From: Argopecten irradians
Taxonomy: Eukaryota; Mollusca; Bivalvia; Pectinida; Pectinidae
Assembly: GCF_041381155.1 (NCBI RefSeq)
Contig: NC_091142.1
Span: forward strand, 25,708,264 to 25,772,263
DNA: 64,000 nt
Reading direction: 5' to 3'
Below are positions 38,701-50,246 of the stretch, piece by piece; position 1 is the stretch's first letter, and each line of letters starts with the position of its first letter. Below the pieces are notes generated by a model. It was not told the origin of the DNA and ran no database searches. It was given only the letters and a program-made list of their open reading frames with translations. Made by a program: the position numbers and the translations under genes.

Positions 38701-40751
38701 TACATGTATTAACAGGATCCGGATTTGCTTACTGGTATCATTCCTTAATAAATTGAAGGAGACCGAACCCGAAACCATAATTGGATTGATTCTTTTCCAT
38801 CCCCTGTTACAATAAGATTGATGTATAAAGTAGAATTGTTCCCTGCTTGCTCCATCAGCAATACAGACATTCCTTTCTTTTTCATTATTTTCATCCATTA
38901 AGCCTCAGATGCTGTCATGTTGTATTGTTCAGCAGGATGAAATGTTTACATGATATCTTCAATTCAGGACTAAACAAGGTGTATCTGATTTGATAGTTAT
39001 ATATTGTTATATGTTTGATAGTTATATATTGTTATATGTAGTGTTATTTAAAGTATCGATGCTCCACCGCCGACAGAGCATAAATGATATTCATCATTTG
39101 AACAATAATTGGTGTTTAATCGTGTATATATATGCCTAATTAACACAAAAAATAACATAAAATAATTTATTTCGCCTTTGGTGCATGCGCAATCAGTACT
39201 TCATTCCATATAAGGATATAGTGCCACGGAATTTTTTCGGGATGCAATTAATTATTTTTCGTATATTTAACTTTAAGTAAAATTAGAAGCTCAAACTTTT
39301 CAATGGTGGTAATATGTGTAAAGTAAGTAACTTTTGTAACTGAAGAAAAATACTAAATCGTCTGCTCCTGTTTTTGATAGTGAAAGAATACCATTTGTCA
39401 GCGGTGGAGCATCTTTAAAGTTATATATCGATGAAATAATTACTCTTAGGAGGGTTATCAAATGGAAGTAAGGTCAGTTATTAAGAGCCTTACAAGCATC
39501 ATGACGACTTACCCCTAGGTATCTGTCAGCAACAGATTAAATCTATCAACCATGACCACCAGATGGCACAAGTTTTCCTTACCCGAACTCCCGATAAATA
39601 TGTCTTGACCTGAAATAGACCAGAAATTCTGATAAAAAGCTTTACCTGTAAGTTTCGTAAATTCCTGGTGAACTTTAGATTAAGATTTCTTGCCCTAAAA
39701 ACTCGAGCCAAATTCCTTGTGAAATTCTGATCAGGATTTCTTGACCTCAATAGCATCAAGCACGTATATCTATTTAAAAGTTTAACACTCATCATATATG
39801 GTGAGAAATACGTCAGGCAATTTCTTTTCTGTACTTTCTGAAATACTAGCTACGTTGTCTCCTGATGGTAGCATTACCCGACTGTACGTGTTGAAGAAGG
39901 TTATAAACGTGTGCGGATGCTGCAACCTAGTAGCCTCCTGACCTGATCATTTGGAATATTTAAGGCCATAAGATCCTTCCTATGATTGGATGCGGTCATT
40001 TATATCCACGAAGTTCATGGTCTAGAAGTGGTAAAGCCGCCTCTGCTACTTTTTGGTGGTCAGTAAAGTTGTAAAGAATAAGAAAACCAATTCAATTGTT
40101 CAAAACAATATATGTTTCATTCAATTGTTCAAAACAATATATGTTTCATTAAAATGTCTATACAAATCACAAAATTCACTTAGCATTCCCCAGCAGTGTG
40201 ATTGCAAACCCTGGTATGCTCAAAACTGGCTACAATTAGGGGAATACCCGAAATTCAGGTAACGATGTAAATAGTTAATTTAAGATTAAAACGCTAACCG
40301 AAATTGATCAGAATTATGAAATCTACCAGCCTATAAAATGAAGTAATTTTCAGGTTAAAAATCTAATTTGAAAATGATAAGAATTTTGACAGTCACGAAT
40401 CCAACATAATTTTACATAAATTAACAAGAATATAACTTTAGTTCAATTTTAGGAGCTCCTGCGCACTAACAAAGCGAAATTTTAGTATCTAATCTGCTTC
40501 CTTTCCTTTATTATTTTGTCTTACAGGCTGCTCTTAATATGGTGACAAAGAATCTCAGTGTCGACCTAAAGGCTGATGATATCCTTAGTGTTTGCTTACA
40601 TCCGGGTTATGTCAAGACCGAAATGGGAGGACCAAACGCTCTCATTACTTCGGAACAGTCAGTGCAAGGGATGATCAACGTCATGGCAAGTCTTGACGCG
40701 GAGAAAAATGGACTGATGATTGACTACGCTGGTAAAATTATTCCTTGGTGA
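35746..40751 (+). CDS. Short-chain dehydrogenase/reductase, sniffer-like carbonyl reductase (five exons)
   Basis: Exons 35746-35880, 36681-36732, 37622-37809, 38234-38383 and 40527-40751 join in phase at GT-AG introns into 249 residues, close to the length of Drosophila sniffer (about 250). An NAD(P)-binding TGANRGIG lies at residues 10-17, NNAG at 91-94, a likely catalytic Ser159, and YRISK (Tyr171, Lys175) is the YxxxK active site. SVCLHPGYVKTEMGG and a C-terminal Trp fit the sniffer/C-factor-like classical SDRs, soluble enzymes that reduce reactive carbonyls; the substrate here is not shown. The ATG at 35746 is used because it sits five residues before the first beta strand; a GTG lies directly upstream. 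Introns carry a family A element, a CATCCTCGATACTCC MITE and a TTAA MITE. All catalytic residues are present. Confidence 0.94.
37089..37174. repeat. 29-bp tandem repeat, three copies
   Basis: Three head-to-tail units of ATTAATTAATTCAAATACTT plus GGTTTTAAA in intron 2 of the dehydrogenase. Confidence 0.9.
37322..37592. mobile_element. Fold-back element, family A, copy 3
   Basis: Same order as the copies at 13.8 and 23.0 kb: hairpin with AGATTTTTGTTTTATATTTC, then CATTTTGGGACTCTTTTGTC, CTATGAAATCATTACGCCGT and a degraded CCAAT block (GGCCGATTCGAAGCG). It ends about 30 bp before exon 3 of the dehydrogenase. Confidence 0.85.
38424..38690. mobile_element. CATCCTCGATACTCC-family MITE, copy 4
   Basis: It lies in intron 4 of the dehydrogenase, 41 bp after the exon 4 donor. 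The left terminus is short (CATCCTCGATTCTCTAATGA); the right end has AGATTGTAAGTGATCGGAAG and CCCCTGGTGTATTGAGGATG. Internal sequence matches the 23.9-kb copy, including TGTGATTGGTTCAGATCTG. Confidence 0.85.
39052..39414. mobile_element. TTAA-flanked MITE, GATGCTCCACCGC family, copy 1
   Basis: The termini are AGTATCGATGCTCCACCGCC (slightly mutated) and, inverted, AGATGCTCCACCGCTGACA. TTAA lies on both sides. It is in intron 4 of the dehydrogenase. The interior includes GGGATGCAATTAATTA and TGCGCAATCAGTACTTCATT, shared with the other copies. Confidence 0.9.
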
Positions 40752-40830
40752 TATTAATCTTAATTTATGAAGCATGAAAACGCTTGATCTTCCCAGTTGA
40801 TCATTCAAATGTCTGCCATACCTTGTTGTG

Positions 40831-40836
40831 AATAAA
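40831..40836 (+). promoter_or_regulatory. Polyadenylation signal of the dehydrogenase gene
   Basis: AATAAA 80 bp after the stop codon at 40751, a normal distance for a short 3' UTR. Confidence 0.7.
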
Positions 40837-41484
40837 CCTTCGTATGAGATACAATCCACCTTGATCTCGTGATGGTTCTGCGTGAGACATGTTAGTCAAT
40901 TGAGCATGGTACAATATAGGACATAAACGTTACCATTTATTTGCTACTCCTATACCGCTGGTTTGGGATATTGGAAGTGGGACACTGTTGAATCCAATAC
41001 AACATATTCTTTCTACACAAATGGAGATACATCCACTAAATCAGATAAGTTCCTAAATGTAAATAAATGTCCTCATGAATCCATTCATGAAGAGAAGTAT
41101 CAATCATTTTTGTGTTTATTCCTGGCTATAGTGGTTTATTTATTGTAGAAGAACTCTGTATGGTGTACATTCTAAAATCAAATATAGGTAAGATACACCT
41201 TAGCCATATATCATTGACACATTGTTTTCATATAAGCATTTACAGATTGAGACTTGACACTACTTGCCATATAAAAGATTCGCCTTGAATTTAACACTGA
41301 ACATAATGTAAAACATCCACCTAAAAAGTTTCAAAATGCATTGAAACACATAAACGGATATAAATCTATCAGTCTTTTTTCAACAAAAAGGAAATTAAGA
41401 TGACAAATTATTTATCTTGGATTCAAGTGGTCAGCTTCAAGAAACATACCACTAGCTTGTTCAGTTCGGTTCGGTTGGCATGAC

Positions 41485-42013
41485 TTTTGTTTGTTTGATT
41501 AATTAACGTCCTATTAACAGCTATGGTCATGTAAGGACGGCCTCCCATGTATGAGGTGTGTTGCGTGTATGTTGTGCGAGGTGCGTGTTTTGAGAGACTG
41601 CGGTATATTCATGTTGTGTCTTCTTGTATAGTGGAACTGTTGCCCTTTTTATAGTGCTATATCACTGAAGCATGCCGCCAAAGACACCAAGCAACACACC
41701 CCACCCGGTCACATTATACTGACAACGTGCGAACCAGTCGTCCCACTCCCCGTTTGCTGAGCGCTAAGCAAGAGAAGAAACTACCACTTTTATAGACTTT
41801 GGTGTGTCTCGGCCAGGGGACAGAACCCAGAGCCTTCCTCACAGGGGCGAACGCTCAACCCAAGGCCAAAAGTGAGGCGGTGCCAAGGGAGGCATTCGGA
41901 AAGATAAAGTCAGTTAGGAAGAAGAGAAAAGATAAGATCTTAAATTTAGTCGCATTTTACGATCATGCAATAGGGGCAGCAGGTACAATTCTAACGCCCT
42001 ACCTGCAGGGCAG
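41485..42013 (-). mobile_element. 529-bp retroposon with 12-bp target duplication
   Basis: Flanked by perfect direct repeats GGTTGGCATGAC (41473-41484 and 42014-42025). Read on the minus strand it starts CTGCCCTGCAGGTAGGGCG, contains B-box-like ACTGGTTCGCACGTTG, and ends CATGACCATAGCTGTTAATA, GGACGTTAATTAATC and a CAAA-rich tail. This tail is nearly the same as those of the SINE at 56.4 kb and the second copy at 52.7 kb. Coding frames inside are incidental. Confidence 0.9.
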
Positions 42014-42254
42014 GGTTGGCATGACGCCCTCCATGATGATTCGCACTGGTATTACATGTAGGTAGGGTGAACCCTCTAATGGAATGCACAGTATATATAT
42101 TGTTAGTGCATAGCGTAACGTTAACACATTTCTTCGACATTAGATAAAGTAATATGTCCTGCAGGAACGAACAGCTACTGTATATATAATTCAATGCTTA
42201 TATAAACCACAATGTACGTAAAATAAAGTGAGAATACGAATCCTCCGCTCAGAA

Positions 42255-42371
42255 ATGGACCACAGCGACACTAGCAGTACCACCGGTGAGAGGGGAACGT
42301 TTTTCATAAACCTCCCGCCGGAATCAGATGATGCTGCAGAAAGTCGTAAACGTTGCTTATATGATATCTAG
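42255..42371 (+). other. Short open frame or possible first exon, unrecognised
   Basis: ATG at 42255 opens 38 codons (starts MDHSDTSSTTGERGTFF, acidic-basic stretch ESDDAAESRKR) before TAG. A donor-like GTGAGA follows codon 10. Composition is less AT-biased than the flanks. No homology is recognised and no downstream exon was found, so it may be spurious. Confidence 0.2.
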
Positions 42372-42572
42372 ATTTCTGTCATCGTGTTGTTTTATATCGC
42401 AGTGCGGTAACTTCACAGCAGGCGAACTCCATGCCACTGTATAAATATCGGACGCTGCGACCGCCGAAGCGAGAGATTAAAAAAACAGGTTAGCGGGTAA
42501 TGATATTCAAATGCGTTTGTTGATATTGTTTTTTGCTCCGGACGGAACCTGTCCGTCCGAGATCATTTTCCT

Positions 42573-44260
42573 GGCTATAACTCAAAAACAGTTCAACGCA
42601 TCTCCATGAAACTTTCTGAATACATCAGACAAGTGCCCTAGTTGTGCCTTTTGCTATTTCGGACCTTCCTTTTTGAGAATTGTTTTCCGTTACCATGGAA
42701 ACTTTGTCAAAAGTACCAAATTACTGTTTCCGGAATATAACTCAAAAACAGTTCAACGCATCTCCATGAAACTTTCTGAATACATCAGACAAGTGCCCTA
42801 GTTGTGCCTTTTGCTATTTCAGACCTTCCGTTTTTGGATAATTTTCCGTTATCATGGAAACACTTTGTCAAAAATAATAAATTACTCTTTCCTTCTGTTT
42901 CCAGACTATTACTCCAAAACCGTTCAACACAACCTAGGAAATTTTCCGAATATATCAGACAGGTCCCCTAGTTGTACCTTTTGCTATTGTGGACCTTACA
43001 TGTTAGTTTTTTTCTGATACCATGGAATACCAAATTGCTGTTTCTTTTAGTTTCTGGGCTATAACTTTAAAACCATTCAACGCAGCTCCATGAATCTTTC
43101 TGAATATATCAGATAAGTGCCCTAGTTGTGCCTTTTGCTGTTGCGGAACTACAATTTTAGGTTTTTAGGTCATCTGACCGAAGGTCAGGATGACCTATTG
43201 TTATCGTGTTTCGTCCGTCGTCGTGCGCCGTCCGCCGTGCGTCGTGTGTAAAACTATTTATACAAAAGCCTACTCCTCCTAAACCCTTGAGTGAATTACA
43301 TCCTTATTTGCTGTGAAACATTATTGGTGAAGGAAAATTATATTCTATATAAATGAGTCTGGTCCTACCCCTAGGGGCTGTTTGGTGCGGCACCAAAAGG
43401 GCCAATTTTCTTAATTTTAGCTTAAAATCCTATTTCTCCTTCATCCTTGGATGTATTTCATCCATATTTAGTGAGAAACATCATTGGGGAAGGACAATAA
43501 TATTTTATATAAATGAGCCTGGTCTGACCCCTAGGGGCTGAGGGGTGGGGCCCCAAAAGGGCATTTTTTTTCTTAATTTTAGCTGGCCCACCTCCTGTTT
43601 TCAGTTTACGGTCTCCGATCTTAATGAACATTGGTTTATAGGGGTTTTAGTTGATGCCGAACAACATGCAAACATTTCAAACAAGATTTCTTCTGTTTTA
43701 AAGAATGAAAATTGTAGGGGTTTTAATTGATGCCGAACAACATGCAAACATTTTCGTAAAGATTTTGATATTCCAAGATATTGGCCGCTGGCCCACACTT
43801 CCTGTTTTCGGGTTCAGTCTCCGATCTCAATGAAAATTGGTCTTAAGGGGTTTTAATTGATTCAGAAGGGGGGACTTTAGGTGAGGACAATCATATTTTA
43901 TAAAGGACGGAGTTAAGACCCATGGGGATAGTACGGTGGAGGCTTTGTTGAAATTTGGCTTTAAAATCTTACTCCTCCTTATATTAATCCTTGAATGGGT
44001 TACAACCATATATGGATGAAGGGCTACCAAGTTTGTTCAACAAATGACATTAACCTATTTCAGAATCTTACATATTCAACTAAGGAGTTCTTTGTATTGC
44101 TTATATTAAGCGTTAACCAATACTTTATACTGTGACTTTGTTTTTTTGTACCATGAGTCAGATGACCGTTAAGGCCCATGGGCCTCTTGTTTTCTGTTAC
44201 CATAGAAACTCTATCAAAAATACCAAATCATTTTTATCAGTTTTACTTTATTCGATTACA
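42573..44260. repeat. About 160-bp tandem array, interrupted
   Basis: At least four imperfect units start near 42573, 42733, 42902 and 43057. Each contains TATAACTC-AAAACAGTTCAA, ATGAAACTTTCTGAATA-ATC, AGTGCCCTAGTTGTGCCTTT and TTCCGTTACCATGGAAAC. The fourth unit is split by the insertion at 43166-44189; its missing end resumes at 44190 with TTTTCTGTTACCATAGAAAC. Confidence 0.9.
43166..44189. mobile_element. About 1-kb insertion in the tandem array
   Basis: The left end is AGGTCATCTGACCGAAGGTC, and the right contains TCAGATGACCGTTAAGGCCC near its end, so the tips form a short inverted repeat. CpG-rich TCGTCCGTCGTCGTGCGCCG follows the left end. The interior has two 160-bp related units (ACCCCTAGGGGCTG at 43367 and 43527) and repeated GGGGTTTTAATTGAT motifs. 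No coding region. Class unknown. Confidence 0.75.
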
Positions 44261-45080
44261 TTTAAAGTTATACTTGAATAAATATTACTGATGAGCTTAT
44301 GTATTTGGGTTTTATTCCAACCGCGGGGCGCGGGGGATTATGGTGGGCTTTGCGACTCATCGTTTATTTAAATTTTGCAATCGATATAATTACATATATA
44401 TTGATAACCACTTAACAATCGTTCATAATCAACCATTAATCAACAACACCAGCATTCGAACCGACCTTATTTTATTTTAATGAATGATTCATAATACATG
44501 TATATGACGAACAAATTATGTATGGAGAGACAACCAAACGATATATGTGGGAATTACTATTCAGAATGTCCACAACCATGTCTTTTATTCGAGAGCTAAT
44601 GTATGGCTTGTAGCTGGTCATGACGGAATTGACTGTATGGTTCATAGTGATTATACTGTCGATTGCTAGCGATTTGCTGTATGTATCTTTCGATTATTTT
44701 CATCATATTAGATAGAGGTGTACCAGTGCTGTGTATATTATATTAAGACACATTTAATTGATTAAATTTTACAATTTAAATTTAATTCTATTTTAAATCT
44801 TACTCGCACATATAACGAATACAAAATAACAATAAACGTATACAGAGGAGTATATCTAGAGTTTTTACGACGTTATTAATAATTATTGATGTAAGATGTG
44901 TCTCAAGGTTCTACATAATGTGCATTTAACCATATTTCCATCATTTCAATCCTAGTTTTTAGGTCACCATGACCTATCCTATTTAGGCCATGGGCTAGGA
45001 GGGTCCCACATGCACCCCCCCCCCCAAACCTCCGAACCAATATTTTTCTTAACCCTTATGACCCACTGATCACAAATCAA

Positions 45081-45790
45081 AATGTTAACATTGCATAAGT
45101 TGGGATGAACTTCCGGTTATGACGTCATCAAGAGGGCCGCCATCTCGAATTTCACTAAAAAATGAAAAATAGTCGTAACATTGACATTTTTTCAACCGAC
45201 GTAGACAAATGAGGTATCAAAATGACCACAATAGACCAACAAATACATATCAGAACCAAATAATACAATATATGTAGTGATTTTTACGCAGGAAATGAAA
45301 AAATCGGATTTTAAGTTCAAAAATGGTGAATTTTCAGCAATTTTTTCATATTTGGCTTGACGCAGCAAAAATGTTTTCCAACAGAAATCTAGTATTTCTC
45401 ATATGTTTTTTTACCTCTTATCAATCAGTTTTTATAACAACAACAACAAAAACCAATGTTAACATTGTATAAGTTCCGGTTATGACGTCATCAAAATGGC
45501 CGCCATCTCTAACTTCACTAAAAAGTGAAAAACAGTCATAACATTGACATTTTTCAACTGAATTAGACAAATGAATGATCAAAATGACCACAATAGAACA
45601 ACCAATACATATCGGGACCAAATGATCCAATATATGTAGTGATTTGTACGCAGGGAATGAAAAAATACGATTTTAAGCTCAGAAATGGAAATTTTTCATA
45701 TTTGGCTTGACGCAGCAAAAATATTTTCAACAACAAAAAATTATTATTTGTAATCAGTTATTTGATCTCTTATCAATCAGGAAAAACAAA
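45081..45790. repeat. About 374-bp tandem duplication
   Basis: Two units (45081-45454 and 45455-45790) each start AATGTTAACATTG and contain CCGGTTATGACGTCATCAA, a GGCCGCCATCTC block, CATTGACATTTTTTCAAC-like and TTTGGCTTGACGCAGCAAAA stretches. Each holds one TGACGTCA. Non-coding. Confidence 0.88.
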
Positions 45791-47309
45791 AACAAAAATA
45801 TATAGAAATGCAAAAGAGAATTATTTTTATACCCTCATTAGGTTTACAAAAACATCACCGGGTGCGTATACAGGGCATATGATTGTTATCTAAGTGGGAC
45901 TTCAAAATAATCCATTTCCATGCTCGAAATTTTTTGAAAAAGTATTTCTATCTTGTTATTGGATGCTAAATTAATATTCTAGGAGATATTCACAATTAAC
46001 TTGATAAGCTAATTTTAAAGTAATCTATTAGATATATTTAGCATATCGACTCGGTGTTTCCATTTTTAGAAACACCGAGTTAATATTCCTACTGTGGCGT
46101 CACTCCCAAGTCAATATTGCGATTGTGACGTCACACTATCCCAACGTTGAGTTCTTCGGCAATATGTAGTCGAGTCATTCGCCATGCAGTTCTATATCAT
46201 GCAGAGTATTCGGTCTTTGCATTCAATTATCACACCATGTGGACGGTTACTATTAGTATAATATTCTCCCATCATTATAAAAACCTTATGTGCAGTCAAA
46301 AATCAGTATGAACTGTGATGAATGTTATCAAACAATTATCATATTGTAATTTACAGAGTAATCGCCCTTTACAATAATAATAATATCTAGCCTTATCATG
46401 TGAACACCAACTATATAATTTGAGCATGCTCAGACAATATTCACGATTCAATTGGGGCATGTCAACATACTATAGGAATGTTTTATGTGGATAACACAAA
46501 CAATTCTGCGAAACAGGTCCCGACATGGTCATTTTAAGCAAGTCTGGCGAATAGGGAATCAAATGTAAAATGTTAACATAGCATAAATTAAGAAGACAGA
46601 TATGATAAATACATGTACAGTTGATCATGACATAACGTTTCTATACGTAAGTATGGTCACGGATCAGACAAAAATTACTTAAAAGAGCACTGCGAGAAGC
46701 GCGGAAGATTGATTTAAATCTGTTTACTGTTCTTACTGTTTAAGTAAAACCAACATGAAAGTCGATTTAAAATCCAACTTAAAAGATTAAATCGTAACCA
46801 AGTTGAGACTGTCGAAAGTGGTTCATTTTAAATTCAGAAGGAGTAAATATTGAGAAATAAATAAAACGAAAATAGGAACTTATTACTTATGTCGAAGTTT
46901 GATGCAACCTGCGAAAATCAACATTAGAATAAAATGAAATATAACAAATTCGAAGCTAGGTAAACTTTTAATTGTAAAGTGTCGTTTAAAAGGAATTGAC
47001 AACGCAAAGAGCGACAATAAAATAGGTGTTTGTGTTGTAAACCAAACGAGTAAGTCGTGTTAGAACACTGACAATTGAAAGAGGGCGTATTTCCGGTTGG
47101 TTAAATAGCCTTCAAAAATAAACTTTCGGGTATTACAAGAAAAGGCCAAATATTGTGTGTAAGAAAATATAGATAAACAAATGTAAATAATAACTTCAAA
47201 TAGTAAATAAAACTCAAAACGTGGGAACGTTACAAAAATAAATTGTTAGTCACTGAAATATCTCTACAGTGTTTATCACAAGAACAGCAGGTTTCAAAGT
47301 AAACTGCAG

Positions 47310-47321
47310 ATGGCCTCACAG
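47310..47321 (+). CDS. Candidate alternative first coding exon (copy 1) of the Tctex1-domain gene
   Basis: ATGGCCTCACAG is followed directly by donor GTATGT. It encodes Met-Ala-Ser-Gln in phase 0, which joins in frame to the exon at 54464 (GAA ATG AGA). The 5' context is AAACTGCAG. It is identical to the copy at 48919, so either could supply the N-terminus. Confidence 0.55.
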
Positions 47322-47343
47322 GTATGTACTTAAAATAACTTAA

Positions 47344-47672
47344 AGATGCTCCACCGCTGACAAATAGTATTTTTTTCACTATCAAAAACAAGAGCAGACG
47401 ATTAAGTATTTTTCTTCAGTTACAAAAGTTACTTACTTTACACCATTACCAACATTGAGAAGTTTCAGCTTCTAATTTTACTTCAAGTTAAATATATGAA
47501 AAAATCCATGACTGTAAATGGAATGAAGAACTGATTGCGCCTGCACCAAAGGCAAAATAATCTTTTTTATTTTATTTTTTGTGTGTAAATTAGACATAAA
47601 TATACACGATTAAACACCAATTATTGTTCAAATGATGAATATCATTTATGCTCTGTCGGCGGTGGAGCATCT
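47344..47672. mobile_element. TTAA-flanked MITE, GATGCTCCACCGC family, copy 2
   Basis: It lies 23 bp after the first-exon donor. Termini AGATGCTCCACCGCTGACA and, inverted, AGATGCTCCACCGCCGACA; TTAA on both sides. It was copied together with the exon in the 1.6-kb duplication. Confidence 0.92.
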
Positions 47673-48918
47673 TTAATAAGAATCTTTTTGTTTTCGTAAA
47701 CTGCTACCCTGGAGTTAAATGGTCTTTTTCTGCTTTGGTTATGGATATTGCTGTTTTGCTTGTTGGCAATCACGTGTTTGTGTATGTATATCTATTTGTA
47801 AGTTTTTTGATGTTTAAATGTCATTAGGGCTTCTTTTTTAAAATATTTTTTATCACGGTTTGTTTATACACAGCAAAAATTGCATACACGTTTTACGTAC
47901 GTCATAAAACACGTGTAAAACTGTGATGAATGTTATCAAACAATTATCATATTGTAATTTACAGAGTAATCGCCCTTTACAATAATAATAATATTTATCA
48001 TGTGAACACCAACTATATAATTTGAGCATGCTCAGACAATATTCACGATTCAATTGGGGCATGTCAACATACCATAGGAATGTTTTATGTGGATAACACA
48101 AATAATTCTGCGAAACAGGTCCCGACATGGTCATTTTAAGCAAGTCTGGCGAATAGGGAATCAAATGTAAAATGTTAACATAGCATAGATTAAGAAGACA
48201 GATATGTTTTATATGATAAATACATGTACAGTTGATTATGACATAATGTTTCTATACGTAACGTATGGTCACGTATCAGACAAAAATTACTTAAAAGAGC
48301 ACTGCAAGAAGCGCGGAAGAACGATTTAAATCTGTTTACTGTTCTTTAAAGTAAAACCAACATGAAAGTCGATTTAAAATCCAACTTAAAAGATTAAATC
48401 GTAACCAAATTGAGACTGTCGAAAGTGGTTCATTTTAAATTCAGAAGGAGTAAATATTGAGAAATAAATAAAACGAAAATAAGAACTTATTACTTATGTC
48501 GAAGTTTGATGCAACCTGCGAAAATCAACATTAGAATAAAATGAAATATAACAAATTCGAAGCTAGGTAAACTTTTAATTGTAAAGTGTCGTTTAAAAGG
48601 AATTGACAACACAAAGAGCGACAATAAAATAGGTGTTTGTGTTGTAAACAAAACGAGTAAGAGTCGTGTTAGAACACTGACAATTGAAAGAGGGTGTGTT
48701 TCCGGTTGGTTAAATAGCCTTCAAAAATAAACTTTCGGGTATTACAAGAAAAGGCCAAATATTGTGTGTAAGAAAATATAGATAAACAAATGTAAATAAT
48801 AACTTCAAATAGTAAATAAAACTCAAAACGTGGGAACGTTACAAAAATAAATTGTTAGTCACTGAAATATCTCTACAGTGTTTATCACAAGAACAGCAGG
48901 TTTCAAAGTAAACTGCAG

Positions 48919-48930
48919 ATGGCCTCACAG
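48919..48930 (+). CDS. Candidate first coding exon (copy 2) of the Tctex1-domain gene
   Basis: Same 12 coding bases and donor GTATGT as 47310-47321, 1609 bp further on and nearer the main exon. The upstream 600 bp are also duplicated, so each copy may have its own promoter. No TATA box is obvious. Confidence 0.6.
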
Positions 48931-48953
48931 GTATGTACTTAAAATAACTTTAA

Positions 48954-49299
48954 AGATGCTCCACCGCTGACAAATAGTATTTTTTTCAAAAACAGGAGCA
49001 GACGATTAAGTATTTTTCTTCAGTTACAAAAGTTACTTACTTTACACCATTACCAACATTGATAAGTTTCAGCTTCTAATTTTACTTCAAGTTAAAGATA
49101 TGAAAAATAATTAATTGCATCCCGAAAAAAATCCATGACTGTAAATGGAATGAAGAACTGATTGGACCTGCACCAAAGGCAAAATAATCTTTTTTATTTT
49201 ATTTTTTGTGTGTAAATTAGACATAAATATACACGATTAAACACCAATTATTGTTCAAATGATGAATATCATTTATGCTCTGTCGGCGGTGGAGCATCT
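48954..49299. mobile_element. TTAA-flanked MITE, GATGCTCCACCGC family, copy 3
   Basis: Paralogue of 47344-47672 within the second duplication unit. It retains TTGCATCCCGAAAAAAATCC, missing in copy 2, so unit 1 has a deletion here. Confidence 0.92.
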
Positions 49300-49973
49300 T
49301 TAATAAGAATCTTTTTGTTTTCGTAAACTGCTACCCTGGAGTTAAATGGTCTTTTTCTGCTTTGGTTATGGATATTGCTGTTTTGCTTGTTGGCAATCAC
49401 GTGTTTGTGTATGTATATCTATTTGTAAGTTTTTTGATGTTTAAATGTCATTAGGGCTTCTTTTTTAAATATTTTTATCACGGTTTGTTTATACACAGCA
49501 AAAATTGCATACACGTTTTACGTACGTCATAAAACACGTGTAAAACGAATGTTGAGGACCACGCATGTAAAACGTACCTAAGAAACGTACATGCATGCAA
49601 TACGCGTGGTAAACATGCGTAATACGCATGGTAAACAGACGTAAAACATGCGTTTATTAAAACGCATGTAAAACGGACGTATCAAAACATGTGTTATACA
49701 TACATTTGATCCTTTTAGAAAATCCATATTTTTTAGGTACATTTACATGGTCTTTGAAGCTGCACCATATATTTGTCATTTCCAAAAGTAAAGTTTAATT
49801 CCATTTTATTTGTTTTTTCGTTTCCTTTTTTTATTTAAGATATTTGATTGCGTAATTTTATATGCAATGGAATTTGGCACAAGTTTTCCAACGTTTATGA
49901 AGCCCTCTCCCTACAGAATTGTAATTAATTATATGACAAAGAACACAAAAATGGCAAAAATATACATATTTAC

Positions 49974-50020
49974 ATGATTTTAGAGAGAAAGAGAGAGGGA
50001 GAGGAAGAGAGGGAGAGGGG
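49974..50020. repeat. GA-rich simple repeat
   Basis: Polypurine tract of GAGA and GGGA steps, a standard H-DNA-prone simple repeat. Confidence 0.9.
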
Positions 50021-50093
50021 AGTATTTGTTTATTTTAACATATCTATATAATTTCTTAATTCATTGATATACATGTATTTGTAATCACTCCCG

Positions 50094-50246
50094 ATGCTGA
50101 CGACCGAAGTTGTACTAATCGCTGTTCTTGTCTCGTTGCTTTACTTAAAGTTCATCACATCCCGTGCCTTGGTATCTTTCTCCTGTCAATCTGGTGCTTT
50201 CTTGATAACGTTTCTCTTCTGTCGCCAGTATCGGAAGGATATATAG
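50094..50246 (+). other. 50-codon open frame with one hydrophobic segment, unrecognised
   Basis: The ATG-initiated frame begins MLTTEVVLIAVLVSLLYLKF and ends FLFCRQYRKDI. The DNA of its last 50 bp resembles a segment near 57434-57495 (TTCTCTTTTGTCGGCAGCAT) where a frame reads LLFCRQHRRVLYI. This suggests a repeat or gene relic shared by the two sites. No family is recognised. Confidence 0.25.

Larger units (their letters stand above)
46313..49546. repeat. 1.6-kb direct tandem duplication carrying a first exon
   Basis: Unit 1 is 46313-47920 and unit 2 is 47921-49546; both start CTGTGATGAATGTTATCAAA and end ACACGTGTAAAA. Identity is high, with a few small indels (for example 22 extra bases in the MITE of unit 2 near 49110). 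Each unit contains the short coding exon MASQ with its donor, 600 bp of upstream sequence and one TTAA-flanked MITE. The junction lies inside the left terminus of the candidate element at 49491. Confidence 0.95.

Noticed and set aside
41799-42065. Plus-strand frame of 88 codons
   Set aside because: Lies across a retroposon that has a 12-bp target duplication and a second copy at 52.7 kb with different frames.
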